Shown: positions 24,208 through 32,655, counted from the first letter of the stretch. The stretch: 43,008 bases of DNA from Acidaminococcaceae bacterium (GCA_944390935.1 CALXRU010000015.1:1-43008), one strand, 5' to 3'. Notes: a model not told the origin generated them from the letters alone. Numbers and translations: made by a program.

Positions 24208-25386
24208 ATGATGAAAAAATCTTTAGTTTTGGCAATGGCAATGGCGCTGGGCGTAACTGCCAGCGCATATGCCGCAAACCCGTTCAGCGATGTGCCGGCA
24301 GGTCACTGGGCTTATGACGCTGTTAACAAATTAGCGGCAGAAGGCGTGGTTGACGGTTACCCCGACGGCACTTACGGCGGCGATAAACTGATGACCCGTT
24401 ACGAAATGGCACAGATTGTAGCCAAAGCAATGGCGAAAGGCGCAAATGTTGATAAACTGGCGGCAGAATTTGCAGATGAACTGGACAGCCTTGGCGTGCG
24501 CGTTGCCAACCTTGAAAAGAAAGCAGACAACGTAAAAATTACCGGCGAAGTACGCGCGTCCTACCGTGATGTTGACGGCGACGCTGACGGCCACGAAGGG
24601 CTTTTACGTTCCCGTCTGTGGGTAAACGGCCAGATTAATGAGGACTGGGCTTACACCGGCATGTTTGAAAACAATCAGGACTTTACCAACGACACCGGCG
24701 ATGACAAAATCGACTTTGCCCGTGCTTATGTAGAAGGCCGCGTCGGCGGGCTGGACGTTGTGGCAGGCCGTTACAATGAAGTTACCTTCACCGGCAACAT
24801 CCTTGATGCCAACATGGATATGGCAAAAGTATCCTATGGCGACAAAGTTAAAATATCCGCGGCAGCGGGCAAGGCTTATGACAGCGTAGAAGTTGACGAA
24901 ACCAATTTGCTGGACAGCGATGACAGAATTTACATTGGTAGCATTGAAGCAGCATTGGGCGATGTTGATGCTTATGTTGCTTACTTTAAAACCAATACTG
25001 ACATGGATAAAGAAATCTGGAACGTTGGTGCAAGCTATGGCTTTGGCGATTTTACCCTTGCTGCCGAATATATGCGCGGCGATAAAGAATACTTTAACGC
25101 CGGTAAAGACGGCTGGTGGGCAGACCTGGCATGGAAGGGCGCTGAAGCGGATACCCCGGGCAGCTATGGCATCCATGCAGGCTACTATGACCAGAGCCCG
25201 AGCGCTTACATTATGCCGACCACCGATGCCAAATATTTTGCAGACGGCTACAAAGGCTGGAACGTGGGCGTAAGCTACACCTTTGCCAAGAACATCGTCG
25301 GCATGGTTAACTACTGGGATATGGAAGCACAGACAACTAACGAAGACGCACAGACCATCTTCTCCGAACTGTACTTCATGTTCTGA
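24208..25386 (+). CDS. SLH-domain outer-membrane porin (OmpM-like), copy 2
   Basis: A 392-residue paralogue of the protein at 10936. Signal peptide, SLH domain and coiled coil (first 115 residues) differ from copy 1 at only about nine positions, whereas the beta-barrel is widely divergent and shorter. The end, FSELYFMF, has the terminal Phe of outer-membrane barrels. Two adjacent ATG codons (24208 and 24211) follow GGAGG by 6 and 9 nt; the second aligns with copy 1. The longer open frame from 24079 would place an unrelated 43-residue lead before the signal peptide and is rejected. It lies in the riboswitch C operon. Confidence 0.88.
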   Translation: MMKKSLVLAMAMALGVTASAYAANPFSDVPAGHWAYDAVNKLAAEGVVDGYPDGTYGGDKLMTRYEMAQIVAKAMAKGANVDKLAAEFADELDSLGVRVANLEKKADNVKITGEVRASYRDVDGDADGHEGLLRSRLWVNGQINEDWAYTGMFENNQDFTNDTGDDKIDFARAYVEGRVGGLDVVAGRYNEVTFTGNILDANMDMAKVSYGDKVKISAAAGKAYDSVEVDETNLLDSDDRIYIGSIEAALGDVDAYVAYFKTNTDMDKEIWNVGASYGFGDFTLAAEYMRGDKEYFNAGKDGWWADLAWKGAEADTPGSYGIHAGYYDQSPSAYIMPTTDAKYFADGYKGWNVGVSYTFAKNIVGMVNYWDMEAQTTNEDAQTIFSELYFMF

Positions 25387-25474
25387 TTCATCCGCATAAG
25401 CGGGTTTAAAATAAACGCCTGCCTTAATGACAGGAAATTTAAACAAATTTTAACATTGTTGGAGGCGCAATATT

Positions 25475-26476
25475 ATGAAAGCAAACTGGAAAAAATCTTT
25501 GGCAGCAGCAGTAACCTGCATGCTTTTAACGGGGGTATCAACATCTGCTATGGCAGCATTTAGTTTAAGCGAAGAAGTTAAAGCACCGACGCCTGCACTT
25601 TTGCAGGCAGCGCAAATTGGCGTGCGCACTTATACCACTACCGACCCTGCCCTGTTGGCGCAGCCCAACAAGGACGCAATTCTGGTTATGAGCTTTGGCA
25701 CAACCTTCCCGGATACCAGGGCAAAAACCATTGACGCAACAGTAAACGAGATTAAAGCGCAGCACCCCGGCACTAAGGTTGTGGTAGCGTTTACCTCGCA
25801 CATCATTATCGACAGAATAAAAGCCAACGAAGGTATTACCGTACCGACTCCGGAAGAAGCTTTGCAGCAGCTGAAAGCCGAAGGTTACAACCGCGTGGCG
25901 CTTACTTCTCTGGATATTATCCCTGGCATGGAATACGCTTACAAAACCGCAGTTTATGACCAGTATAAAACCCAGTTCAAAAAAATGACTATCGGCACGC
26001 CGCTGATGTACTGGATGGGGCAGGAAGGACAGCGCGATGACGTTGAGGAGGCTATGGCGGCAATTAAAGCCCAGATGCCGAAACTTGGCAAAAAAGACGC
26101 TGTACTGGTAATGGCTCACGGCACTCCGGACCCATCCAACGCTTATTATGCAGTAATGCAGGACCGCCTGGATTCGCTTTATGGCGGCAAGGTTATGATT
26201 TACACCGTTGAAGGCTGGCCTGCACTGGACGACGTTATCCCCGAGCTTGAAGCAAAAGGCGTTAAAAACATTACCCTGATGCCGCTGATGATGGTTGCAG
26301 GCGACCATGCTAACAACGATATGGCAGGCGCTGAAGAAGATTCGCATAAATCCATACTTGAAGCCAAAGGCTTTAAGGTAAACGCTTATGTTCACGGACT
26401 TGGCGAAAACAAAAATATCCGTGATATGTTTGCGGCACATGCCGAAGAAGCATGGGAGGCTTTGCAGGCAGAATAA
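25475..26476 (+). CDS. cbiK: Exported sirohydrochlorin cobaltochelatase (CbiK family)
   Basis: CbiK-type class II chelatase of 333 residues with an N-terminal signal peptide ending SAMA at residue 27, so the mature enzyme should be periplasmic. Metal-site residues match Salmonella CbiK at a constant offset: His215 (MAHGTPDPSNAYY), Glu246 (VEGWPALDD) and His278 (VAGDHANND). Cytoplasmic CbiK inserts Co2+ into sirohydrochlorin for B12 synthesis; periplasmic forms are known in Desulfovibrio but their role is debated. Placement after the B12-controlled porin and before a BtuFCD-like importer suggests a role in cobalt or tetrapyrrole capture. GGAGG precedes the ATG by 9 nt. No terminator separates it from porin 2. 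Confidence 0.9.
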   Translation: MKANWKKSLAAAVTCMLLTGVSTSAMAAFSLSEEVKAPTPALLQAAQIGVRTYTTTDPALLAQPNKDAILVMSFGTTFPDTRAKTIDATVNEIKAQHPGTKVVVAFTSHIIIDRIKANEGITVPTPEEALQQLKAEGYNRVALTSLDIIPGMEYAYKTAVYDQYKTQFKKMTIGTPLMYWMGQEGQRDDVEEAMAAIKAQMPKLGKKDAVLVMAHGTPDPSNAYYAVMQDRLDSLYGGKVMIYTVEGWPALDDVIPELEAKGVKNITLMPLMMVAGDHANNDMAGAEEDSHKSILEAKGFKVNAYVHGLGENKNIRDMFAAHAEEAWEALQAE

Positions 26477-26482
26477 GCAGCC

Positions 26483-26540
26483 TTTAATAATTTAACAGTT
26501 ATGGTATAATTAAGCTATGCGGCCGTTGTGCCGCATAGCT
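26483..26540 (+). promoter_or_regulatory. Possible internal promoter and inverted repeat before btuF
   Basis: TTTAAT (26483-26488), 16-bp spacer, TATAAT (26505-26510). A perfect 11-bp inverted repeat, AGCTATGCGGC (26513-26523) and GCCGCATAGCT (26530-26540), sits where transcription would start. There is no T tract, so an operator or 5' RNA hairpin is likelier than a terminator. Confidence 0.45.
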
Positions 26541-26581
26541 GATTGTGCTTTACCGACTATTGCTTTAAGGCAGGTAAAATT

Positions 26582-27529
26582 ATGAAAAAGTTTTTACTGA
26601 TAATTATGTTGCTGTTTATTTTGTGTGCGGCTGCCGGATGCGGCGGCAGCGAGAAAACAGCACCGGCGGAAAAAACTTCCGGCGGCATTACTGTAACGGA
26701 CGATAACGGCAGAGAGGTAACTTTAAACGGCGTGCCGCAAAAAATCGTGCCGCTGTCTGCGTCGTTTTTAGAGCCGCTGCATAATCTTAACGCTAAAGTT
26801 GCGGCGCGCGTATCCGCGAAAGCGGGCATTTTGGACGAATACAAAAACTTGCCGGAGGTTGGCAATGTTTATAACATAAATATTGAAAAAGTTATTGAGC
26901 AGCAGCCGGATTTGGTTATTGCCTATAAGGGCATGAACGATAAGTTTGTGCGCAATTTTGAAGAAAACGGCATACCCGTTGTGGTGCTGGAGATGCGTAC
27001 TTACGCGCAGGTTAAAAATACTGTCAGCGTTTTGGGCAAAATCTGCGGCAGCGAGGATAAGGCAAAGCAGCTTAACGATGCTATGGACAAGCGCATTGCG
27101 GATATTAAAGCTAAATTGCCGGATAAAAAATTGCGCATTGCCATTTTGCACAGCACGCCGCAGAACGTAACCGTGCAGCTTGAAGGCAGCATTGCAGGCA
27201 GCACGGCGGAAATTTTGGGGTTTGATAATATTGCCGCAGGCAGCGTGCCGCTGGAAAACAATCCGACGGCAGCTCCTTACAGCATGGAAACTTTGGTGGC
27301 GGCTGACCCGGACATTATTTACATTACCAGCATGGGCAAGCTGGAAACAATTAAAACTGCCATGCAGAAAAGCATTGAGCAGAGCCCGGCGTGGCAAAGT
27401 CTGCCCGCTGTAAAGGCAGGGCGTGTTTATTACCTGCCGCAGGAAATGTTTTTGTTAAGCCCCGGCGTGCATTATCCGGAGGCTGTGGAATATATGGCAG
27501 AACTGGCTTACCCGGATTCTTTTAAATAA
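26582..27529 (+). CDS. btuF: Corrinoid/iron-siderophore-type substrate-binding lipoprotein (BtuF-like)
   Basis: A 315-residue periplasmic binding protein of the helical-backbone (TroA/BtuF) class. Lipobox CAAAGC gives the lipidated Cys near residue 20. The mature part starts with ITVTDDNGREVTL, as in BtuF/FhuD/FepB proteins, with IVPLSASFLEPLHNL and EKVIEQQPDLVIAYKG. The start at 26582 follows GCAGGT by about 6 nt; the open frame from 26543 lacks a signal-compatible start. Ligand is inferred as cobalamin or another corrinoid from the upstream riboswitch C and the cbiK gene; a heme or siderophore ligand cannot be excluded by eye. First gene of the btuFCD group. Confidence 0.78.
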   Translation: MKKFLLIIMLLFILCAAAGCGGSEKTAPAEKTSGGITVTDDNGREVTLNGVPQKIVPLSASFLEPLHNLNAKVAARVSAKAGILDEYKNLPEVGNVYNINIEKVIEQQPDLVIAYKGMNDKFVRNFEENGIPVVVLEMRTYAQVKNTVSVLGKICGSEDKAKQLNDAMDKRIADIKAKLPDKKLRIAILHSTPQNVTVQLEGSIAGSTAEILGFDNIAAGSVPLENNPTAAPYSMETLVAADPDIIYITSMGKLETIKTAMQKSIEQSPAWQSLPAVKAGRVYYLPQEMFLLSPGVHYPEAVEYMAELAYPDSFK

Positions 27530-27537
27530 GGTGTGTT

Positions 27538-28557
27538 ATGGAACGGAATGCAGCAGGTGAACGAGTAAAATTTGGCATAGCGATAGGCAAGTGGCGCTTT
27601 TTTATGGTGCTGCTGTTTATGGCTTTAGCAGTTACGGGCTTTTTGTGCAGTGCGCTTAACGGCGCCGTTGCCATACCATTTGGTGAACTGGGCGATTTTG
27701 TAAACGGCGGAGGCAGCAACGCGCACCGGCAGATTCTTTTTAACATCCGCCTGCCGCGAACGATAGTGGCGGCGCTGGTTGGCATGAACCTTGCCGTTGC
27801 GGGCGCAATTTTGCAGGCTGTAATGAAGAACCCGCTGGCTGACCCGCATATTATCGGTATTTCGTCCGGCGCGGGGCTGGCAGGTATCGGCGTAATTGTG
27901 CTGTGGCCTGCCATGGAATATTTAATCGTGCCGGTAGCATTTGTGGGCGCAATGCTGGCCGCGTGCTGCATTTACCTTCTGGCATGGAAAAACGGCATCC
28001 GCCCTTTGCGCGTGGTGCTGGCCGGTGTTGCGGTGTCAAGCTTTTTAGGCGCGGGTATTTCGGCAATACTGGTGCTTTACAGCGACAGGGTGCACGGCGC
28101 ACTTTTGTGGATGGTTGGCGGGCTTGCCGCACGCAGCTGGCCGCATGTGGAAATTATTTTGCCGTACGCTGTTTTGGGGCTGGTGCTGGCAATTTTGGGC
28201 GCAGGCTACCTTAATATTTTGCAGCTGGGCGACGATGTTGCCAAAGGGCTTGGCGTTAACGTGGAACTGGTACGCATTTTGCTGACGGCAACGGCGGCGC
28301 TTTTAGCAGCCAGTGCCGTTTCCGTAGCCGGGCTGTTGGGCTTTGTCGGCCTTGTTGTGCCGCATACCGTACGTTTGCTGATTGGTTCGGACTACCGCTT
28401 TTTAATACCTTGCAGCGCGCTTTTGGGCATTGCCACCGTAACTTACAGCGATACGCTGGCGCGCATGGCGTTTGCGCCGCTTGAGCTGCCGGTCGGCATT
28501 TTTATGGCGGCGCTCGGCGCACCGTTCTTCCTGTTTTTACTGAGAAAGGAGTTATAA
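27538..28557 (+). CDS. btuC: FecCD/BtuC-family importer permease
   Basis: Inner-membrane permease of 339 residues with about ten membrane segments. FecCD hallmarks are seen: RLPRTIVAALVGMNLAVAGA, the following LQAVMKNPLADPHIIGISSG, and the late GFVGLVVPHTVRLLIGSDYR coupling region. It forms the channel for the BtuF-like binding protein and the ATPase that follows one base after its stop. The ATG is 8 nt after the stop of btuF. Corrinoid specificity is inferred from context. Confidence 0.82.
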   Translation: MERNAAGERVKFGIAIGKWRFFMVLLFMALAVTGFLCSALNGAVAIPFGELGDFVNGGGSNAHRQILFNIRLPRTIVAALVGMNLAVAGAILQAVMKNPLADPHIIGISSGAGLAGIGVIVLWPAMEYLIVPVAFVGAMLAACCIYLLAWKNGIRPLRVVLAGVAVSSFLGAGISAILVLYSDRVHGALLWMVGGLAARSWPHVEIILPYAVLGLVLAILGAGYLNILQLGDDVAKGLGVNVELVRILLTATAALLAASAVSVAGLLGFVGLVVPHTVRLLIGSDYRFLIPCSALLGIATVTYSDTLARMAFAPLELPVGIFMAALGAPFFLFLLRKEL

Positions 28558-28558
28558 C

Positions 28559-29347
28559 ATGGCTTCGCTTTCAGTACATAATTTAAGTATCACCGTTAAT
28601 AAAAACGAAATTTTAAAAAATATCAGCGTCAGCTTCCGCGAAGGCAAGCGCACTGCCATCATCGGCCCTAACGGCTGCGGCAAAAGCACATTGCTGCGTG
28701 CGGTATCCGGCTTAAACCGCAATTACAGCGGCGAAGTTTTGCTGGACGGTGCGGAGATGAAAAAGCTGCCGCGCCGCGCGATTGCCGAAAAACTTGCCAT
28801 TTTGCCGCAGGGCGTAAGCGCACCGGCGGATTTAACCGTTAAGGATTTGGTGGCGTACGGGCGCTTTCCGTACCGTAGTTTATTTAAAAGCGCTGCTAAG
28901 GAAGATGCGGAAATTGTGGCGCAGGCGATGGAGAAAATGCGCGTAAGCCATTTGCAAAGCCGCCTTGTGGCTACCTTAAGCGGTGGTGAACGCCAGCGTG
29001 CGTGGATTGCCATGGCACTGGCGCAGCAGCCGCAGATTTTGCTTTTAGACGAACCGACGACCTATCTTGACATTGCGCACCAGCTGGAAATTATGCAGAT
29101 TGTAAGCGAACTGAACGCACGCGAGGGCATGACAGTAATTATGGTGCTGCACGATATAAACCATGCGCGGTTATACGCCGACGATGTTGTCATTATTAAA
29201 AACAAAGGCGTGTTTGCCGCAGGCGAGCCGCAAAAAGTTATTACACCGGGCACGCTGGGCGATGTTTTCGGCGTGGAGGCAGCCGTTTATAAAAACAGTG
29301 AAAGGCAGGCGGAGGATGTTATTTTCCCCTTCGCGCTGCGCAGGTAA
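28559..29347 (+). CDS. btuD: FecE/BtuD-family importer ATPase
   Basis: A 262-residue ATP-binding subunit. Walker A is GPNGCGKST near residue 37, the signature LSGGERQRAWIAMAL, Walker B ILLLDEPTTYLD, and the switch His VLHDINHA. The pattern is that of ATPases serving siderophore and B12 importers. It overlaps nothing but stands 1 nt after the permease. The next ATPase gene begins 4 nt after its stop. Confidence 0.85.
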   Translation: MASLSVHNLSITVNKNEILKNISVSFREGKRTAIIGPNGCGKSTLLRAVSGLNRNYSGEVLLDGAEMKKLPRRAIAEKLAILPQGVSAPADLTVKDLVAYGRFPYRSLFKSAAKEDAEIVAQAMEKMRVSHLQSRLVATLSGGERQRAWIAMALAQQPQILLLDEPTTYLDIAHQLEIMQIVSELNAREGMTVIMVLHDINHARLYADDVVIIKNKGVFAAGEPQKVITPGTLGDVFGVEAAVYKNSERQAEDVIFPFALRR

Positions 29348-29351
29348 TTTT

Positions 29352-30212
29352 ATGATAGAGATTAACGGATTGACCAAAAATTTTACCGTTAAGGATAAAA
29401 ACGGGCATAAAGCCGTTAAAACTGCGGTTGATAATTTAAACCTGACCGTTAACAATGGCGAGCTGTTCGGGCTGCTTGGCCCGAACGGTGCAGGCAAAAC
29501 CACGCTCGTCGGTATGTTGGTGGGGCTTTTGCGCCCGACGGCGGGTAAAATTTTATACAACGGGCAGAATTTGGCGCAGCACGAGCGCGACGTTAAAAAA
29601 ATTATCGGCATAGTGCCGCAGCATATAAATTTTGACCAGGATTTAACCGTATGGGAGAACATGGAACTGCACGGGCGTTTACACCACATGCCGGAAAAGC
29701 AGCGCCGCGAGCGTATTGAGGAGCTTTTGGATTACGTTGGTTTGAGCGAGCGCCGCAACGATAATATTAAAGCGCTGAGCGGCGGGTTAAAACGCCGTCT
29801 TTTAATTGTGCGCGCGCTGATGCATAAGCCGCAGGTTTTATTTTTGGACGAGCCGACTGTTGCGCTTGACCCGCAGGTGCGCCGCCGCATTTGGGATTTA
29901 ATCCGCGTGCTGCATAAGGACGGCGTTACGATTGTGCTTACAACGCATTACATTGAAGAAGCCGAAGCATTGTGTGGGCGCGTGGCGATTATGGACAGCG
30001 GCAGGCTGGTAACAACCGGCACGCCGGAAGCGCTATGCCGTAATTTGGGCAGCTACGCTGCGGAATGGGACGGCGAAAACGGCAGGCAGTACCGCTTTTT
30101 TGCTGATATGGATGAAGCGCAGAATTTTGCTGCCGTCAGGAATGGCGCGCTTACACGCCGCACCAACCTTGAAGATGTATTTATTGAACTTACCGGAAAG
30201 GCGATGAAATAA
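29352..30212 (+). CDS. ABC-2 type transporter ATPase
   Basis: ATPase of 286 residues in the DrrA/NodI/CcmA class. Walker A is GPNGAGKTT, the signature LSGGLKRRLLIVRAL, Walker B VLFLDEPTVALDPQ, switch LTTHYIEEAE, and a short C-terminal tail with TRRTNLEDVFIELTG. The start at 29352 is chosen because the open frame from 29163 would overlap btuD and has no family-like residues there. It pairs with the permease that overlaps its stop by 1 nt. Its position directly behind the btuFCD genes suggests transport linked to corrinoid or cobalt handling; the substrate is unknown. Confidence 0.87.
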   Translation: MIEINGLTKNFTVKDKNGHKAVKTAVDNLNLTVNNGELFGLLGPNGAGKTTLVGMLVGLLRPTAGKILYNGQNLAQHERDVKKIIGIVPQHINFDQDLTVWENMELHGRLHHMPEKQRRERIEELLDYVGLSERRNDNIKALSGGLKRRLLIVRALMHKPQVLFLDEPTVALDPQVRRRIWDLIRVLHKDGVTIVLTTHYIEEAEALCGRVAIMDSGRLVTTGTPEALCRNLGSYAAEWDGENGRQYRFFADMDEAQNFAAVRNGALTRRTNLEDVFIELTGKAMK

Positions 30213-30949
30213 TGCTGAGCGATATTGCTACGGCGTTTTGGCGCGACTGGCTGGTTTTGCGCCACCGCCTGATGAAATTTATATTAAGCCGCATGGTAGC
30301 GCCGGTGCTGTATATGGTCGCCTTTGGCTGGGGGCTTAGCCGCAGCATAAACGTCAGCGGCGGCAGCTACCTTGATTTTATCGTGCCCGGCATTCTGGCG
30401 CTGAACTCCATGAACATATCCTTTAACAGCTTAACGCCGCTGTGTACGGAAAAGGTGTACCATAAATCGCTGGAGGAATACCTCGTCGCGCCGATATCTC
30501 CGGCAGGGTTTATAACCGGCAAAATATTGGCGGCGGTGCTGCGCGGGCTGATAAGCAGCGCCATTATTATTGTGCTGGCGTGGTGCTTTGGCGCACAGCT
30601 TACGCTGACGCCTGCCTTTGTGCTGGTGCTGGTAATAAACTGCGTGATTTTTGCCGAAGCAGGTTTTTGCGCGGCGCTTTTGGTGCGCAATTTTGAGGAC
30701 ATGGCAAGGGTTAACACCTATTTGCTTTTGCCGATGTCGTTTTTGTGCGGCACGTTTTTTAAAACCGACAGGCTGCCGCAGCTTGCCGCCTGCGTTATTG
30801 AGCTTTTGCCGCTGACGCATACTGCCGTGCTTTTGCGCGCCATCAGCAGCGGGGAGTCTGTGCCGTGGCAATCCGTTGCGGTGCTGGCATTTTACGCCGC
30901 TGTATTTTACGCTGCCTGCCTGTACATTTTTAAAGGTCTTAAGCAGTAG
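30212..30949 (+). CDS. ABC-2 type transporter permease
   Basis: A 245-residue membrane protein with six membrane segments and the ABC-2 pattern (MVAPVLYMVAFGWGLSRS, YLDFIVPGILALNSM, KSLEEYLVAPISP). It resembles NodJ/DrrB permeases. Its ATG overlaps the ATPase stop (TAATG), which implies coupled translation. It is the last gene before the terminator at 30970. No outer-membrane or periplasmic partner is seen, so export direction is only the family norm. Confidence 0.87.
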   Translation: MLSDIATAFWRDWLVLRHRLMKFILSRMVAPVLYMVAFGWGLSRSINVSGGSYLDFIVPGILALNSMNISFNSLTPLCTEKVYHKSLEEYLVAPISPAGFITGKILAAVLRGLISSAIIIVLAWCFGAQLTLTPAFVLVLVINCVIFAEAGFCAALLVRNFEDMARVNTYLLLPMSFLCGTFFKTDRLPQLAACVIELLPLTHTAVLLRAISSGESVPWQSVAVLAFYAAVFYAACLYIFKGLKQ

Positions 30950-30969
30950 GGCAAAAAGAGCATAAAAAT

Positions 30970-31006
30970 ACCCCTTTTACACTTGTTTGGTAAAAGGGGT
31001 TGTTTG
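30970..31006. terminator. Terminator between the convergent btu/ABC-2 and tlpA units
   Basis: accccttttac (30970-30980) and gtaaaaggggt (30990-31000), followed on plus by tgtttgtttt. The stem could also serve the minus-strand operon. Confidence 0.8.
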
Positions 31007-31008
31007 TT

Positions 31009-31536
31009 TTACTGCACTTTATTTAAAAAGTCACGCAGCTGCTGTTCGTTCATTGCGCCGATGTGGGAATGGATAATGGTGCCGTACTTATCGACGATGT
31101 ACGATGCCGGTATGCCCTGCAATGCGTAGTCCTTAATAATTGCGTTTTTGTCGCCCCAGTACATCGGGAAAGCAAAGCCGCTTTCTTGGGTATATTTTTC
31201 GTAGTCAGCCTTGGCGTCGTCGATGCTTACGGTGAAGAACTCAATTTTATCCTTGTAATCCGGGTAAATTTTGTTCATCTCGGGCATTTCCACCATGCAG
31301 GGGCCGCACCAAGTTGCCCAGAAGTTTACAAACACGGTTTTGCCGCGCAGGTCAGAAAGTTTAAGCTGTGTGCCGTCCATGGCGGTAACGGCAATGTCAG
31401 GCGCTTCTGTATTGATGGTTTCCTGCGCCGCATTGTTAAAATTATTGGCCTGATAGTACGACCAGCCGAAGGCGCTGCCGATGCCGACAACAGCCGCCGC
31501 AACAGTAATAAGCAAAAATTTTTTCCAGGTAAACAT
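31009..31536 (-). CDS. TlpA/ResA-like membrane-anchored thioredoxin
   Basis: A 175-residue protein with an uncleaved-type N-terminal anchor (residues 6-28) and a thioredoxin domain facing the periplasm. The active site is FWATWCGPC (CxxC) near residue 75, and the cis-Pro loop is QGIPASYIVD. It should reduce or shuffle disulfides in exported proteins. It starts 10 nt after the polyferredoxin gene, with GGAG upstream. The operon with a CXXC peptide and a polyferredoxin suggests electrons flow from membrane Fe-S centres to this thioredoxin, by inference. Confidence 0.9.
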   Translation of the reverse strand: MFTWKKFLLITVAAAVVGIGSAFGWSYYQANNFNNAAQETINTEAPDIAVTAMDGTQLKLSDLRGKTVFVNFWATWCGPCMVEMPEMNKIYPDYKDKIEFFTVSIDDAKADYEKYTQESGFAFPMYWGDKNAIIKDYALQGIPASYIVDKYGTIIHSHIGAMNEQQLRDFLNKVQ

Positions 31537-31546
31537 TTAACCACTC

Positions 31547-32365
31547 CTAAAATTTAGTTTTAAAACTTATTGCTCCCGTAGGGCAGTATTTTTTACATTC
31601 GCCGCAATTAATGCACTCACGGTCGCTAACCTTTTGGCAGTCCATTTTGCAAACTTTAACGCAGGCGTTGCAGTTAGTGCATTTTGCCGCGTCCACGCGG
31701 ATACCAAACAGCGAAAGCTTATTGAACAAACCGTACCACGCGCCGAGCGGGCACAGAAAACGGCAGAACGGACGGTAAATAAAAACGCACGCGCCCAAAA
31801 TGACTGCCATCAGCAAAAACTTCCAGCCGAATAAAAGCCCGATGCCGCCGCGTAAGTTTTCGTTAAGCGCGAGTAACGGCAATCCTGCTTCCAACGTGCC
31901 TGCGGGGCAGATGTATTTGCAGAACGCCGGTGCGCCGACGCCGTTTGCCGCCCAGAAGTAAACCGGCAAAAGCACTACAAAAATAACAGCGATAACATAT
32001 TTTAAGTAAGTCAGTTTTGCCGTTACGTTGTTTTTAGCAAGCTTCGGCGTGGGGATTTTGTATAACAAATCCTGCACCAAGCCAAACGGGCACAGCCAGC
32101 CGCAAATTATCCTGCCTAAGCAGAGTGCGAATAAAAGTAAAAGCCCGATAACGTAAAACGGAAATTTAAGCGCCGTTCCTGCAAGGGTGCTTTGCAGGGA
32201 GCCGATGGGGCACGCGCCCAGTGCGCCGGGGCACGAATAGCAGTTTAACACCGGCACGCACACGCTTTTGGGCTGCGCCTGCCAGATACGCCCGGTGATG
32301 AAGCCCGGCAGGTTGCCATTGTGCAAAAGCGCCGATATGCACTGCACTAAAAACCGTTTAGCCAA
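31547..32365 (-). CDS. Membrane polyferredoxin (4Fe-4S binding protein)
   Basis: A 272-residue membrane protein related to NapH/YccM. It opens with NGNLPGFITGRIWQ and VLNCYSCPGALGACPIGSLQ, has four membrane helices with two CP motifs (GWLCPFGLVQD and RFLCPLGAWYG), and ends with two 4Fe-4S clusters (CTNCNACVKVCKMDC and CINCGECKKYCP). The start is TTG at 32365: GGAG lies 10 nt upstream, the family N terminus begins here, and the 8-nt overlap with the CXXC peptide gene implies coupling. The longer frame from 32458 would add 31 unrelated residues in the wrong frame of that peptide. Confidence 0.85.
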   Translation of the reverse strand: MAKRFLVQCISALLHNGNLPGFITGRIWQAQPKSVCVPVLNCYSCPGALGACPIGSLQSTLAGTALKFPFYVIGLLLLFALCLGRIICGWLCPFGLVQDLLYKIPTPKLAKNNVTAKLTYLKYVIAVIFVVLLPVYFWAANGVGAPAFCKYICPAGTLEAGLPLLALNENLRGGIGLLFGWKFLLMAVILGACVFIYRPFCRFLCPLGAWYGLFNKLSLFGIRVDAAKCTNCNACVKVCKMDCQKVSDRECINCGECKKYCPTGAISFKTKF

Positions 32366-32480
32366 TGCCGATGCACTCCAGACAGATGAGGATTGCTTTA
32401 TGCAGTACTTCCGTATATTCTTTTTGGTAAATGCCCGCCGCCAAAAACGCCGCGGCAAGCAGCCATAAAAATATTTTCAT
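32358..32480 (-). CDS. CD1871A-family CXXC peptide
   Basis: A 40-residue frame, MKIFLWLLAAAFLAAGIYQK..., with one membrane helix (residues 3-17) and the terminal motif ICLECIGIG. That C-terminal CxxC motif is the hallmark of the CD1871A family of tiny Clostridia proteins, usually found next to polyferredoxin and TlpA genes, exactly as here. It is below normal gene-call size. Its stop overlaps the TTG start of the polyferredoxin gene. The ribosome binding site (GGTGATGAA) is weak. Confidence 0.85.
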   Translation of the reverse strand: MKIFLWLLAAAFLAAGIYQKEYTEVLHKAILICLECIGIG

Positions 32481-32495
32481 TTCATCACCAATGTT

Positions 32496-32525
32496 ATTAT
32501 ACAATAGCAAGCGGCGGCAAAACAA
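32496..32525 (-). promoter_or_regulatory. Promoter of the CXXC/polyferredoxin/TlpA operon
   Basis: On the minus strand TTGTTT (32525-32520), 18-bp spacer, TATAAT (32501-32496). It would give a leader under 10 nt before the ATG at 32480, so confidence is low. Confidence 0.35.
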
Positions 32526-32575
32526 GGATAAATGTAAATAAAAGGAAACATCCGCACAGGCGTGCGCATAAATTA

Positions 32576-32604
32576 TTGAAATGACCGGCGCGTTGTAGTA
32601 TAAT
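32576..32604 (+). promoter_or_regulatory. yebC promoter
   Basis: TTGAAA (32576-32581), 17-bp spacer, TATAAT (32599-32604). It may drive the whole yebC-ruv-que block. Confidence 0.75.
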
Positions 32605-32655
32605 AGTTTAGTATTATGGGTTAATAACCAGTTAAGTTTTTAGGAGGAATCAGTT

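Noticed and set aside
29163..29351. 63-residue lead before the ABC-2 ATPase
   Set aside because: It lies wholly inside btuD in another frame; the ATPase fold begins at 29352.
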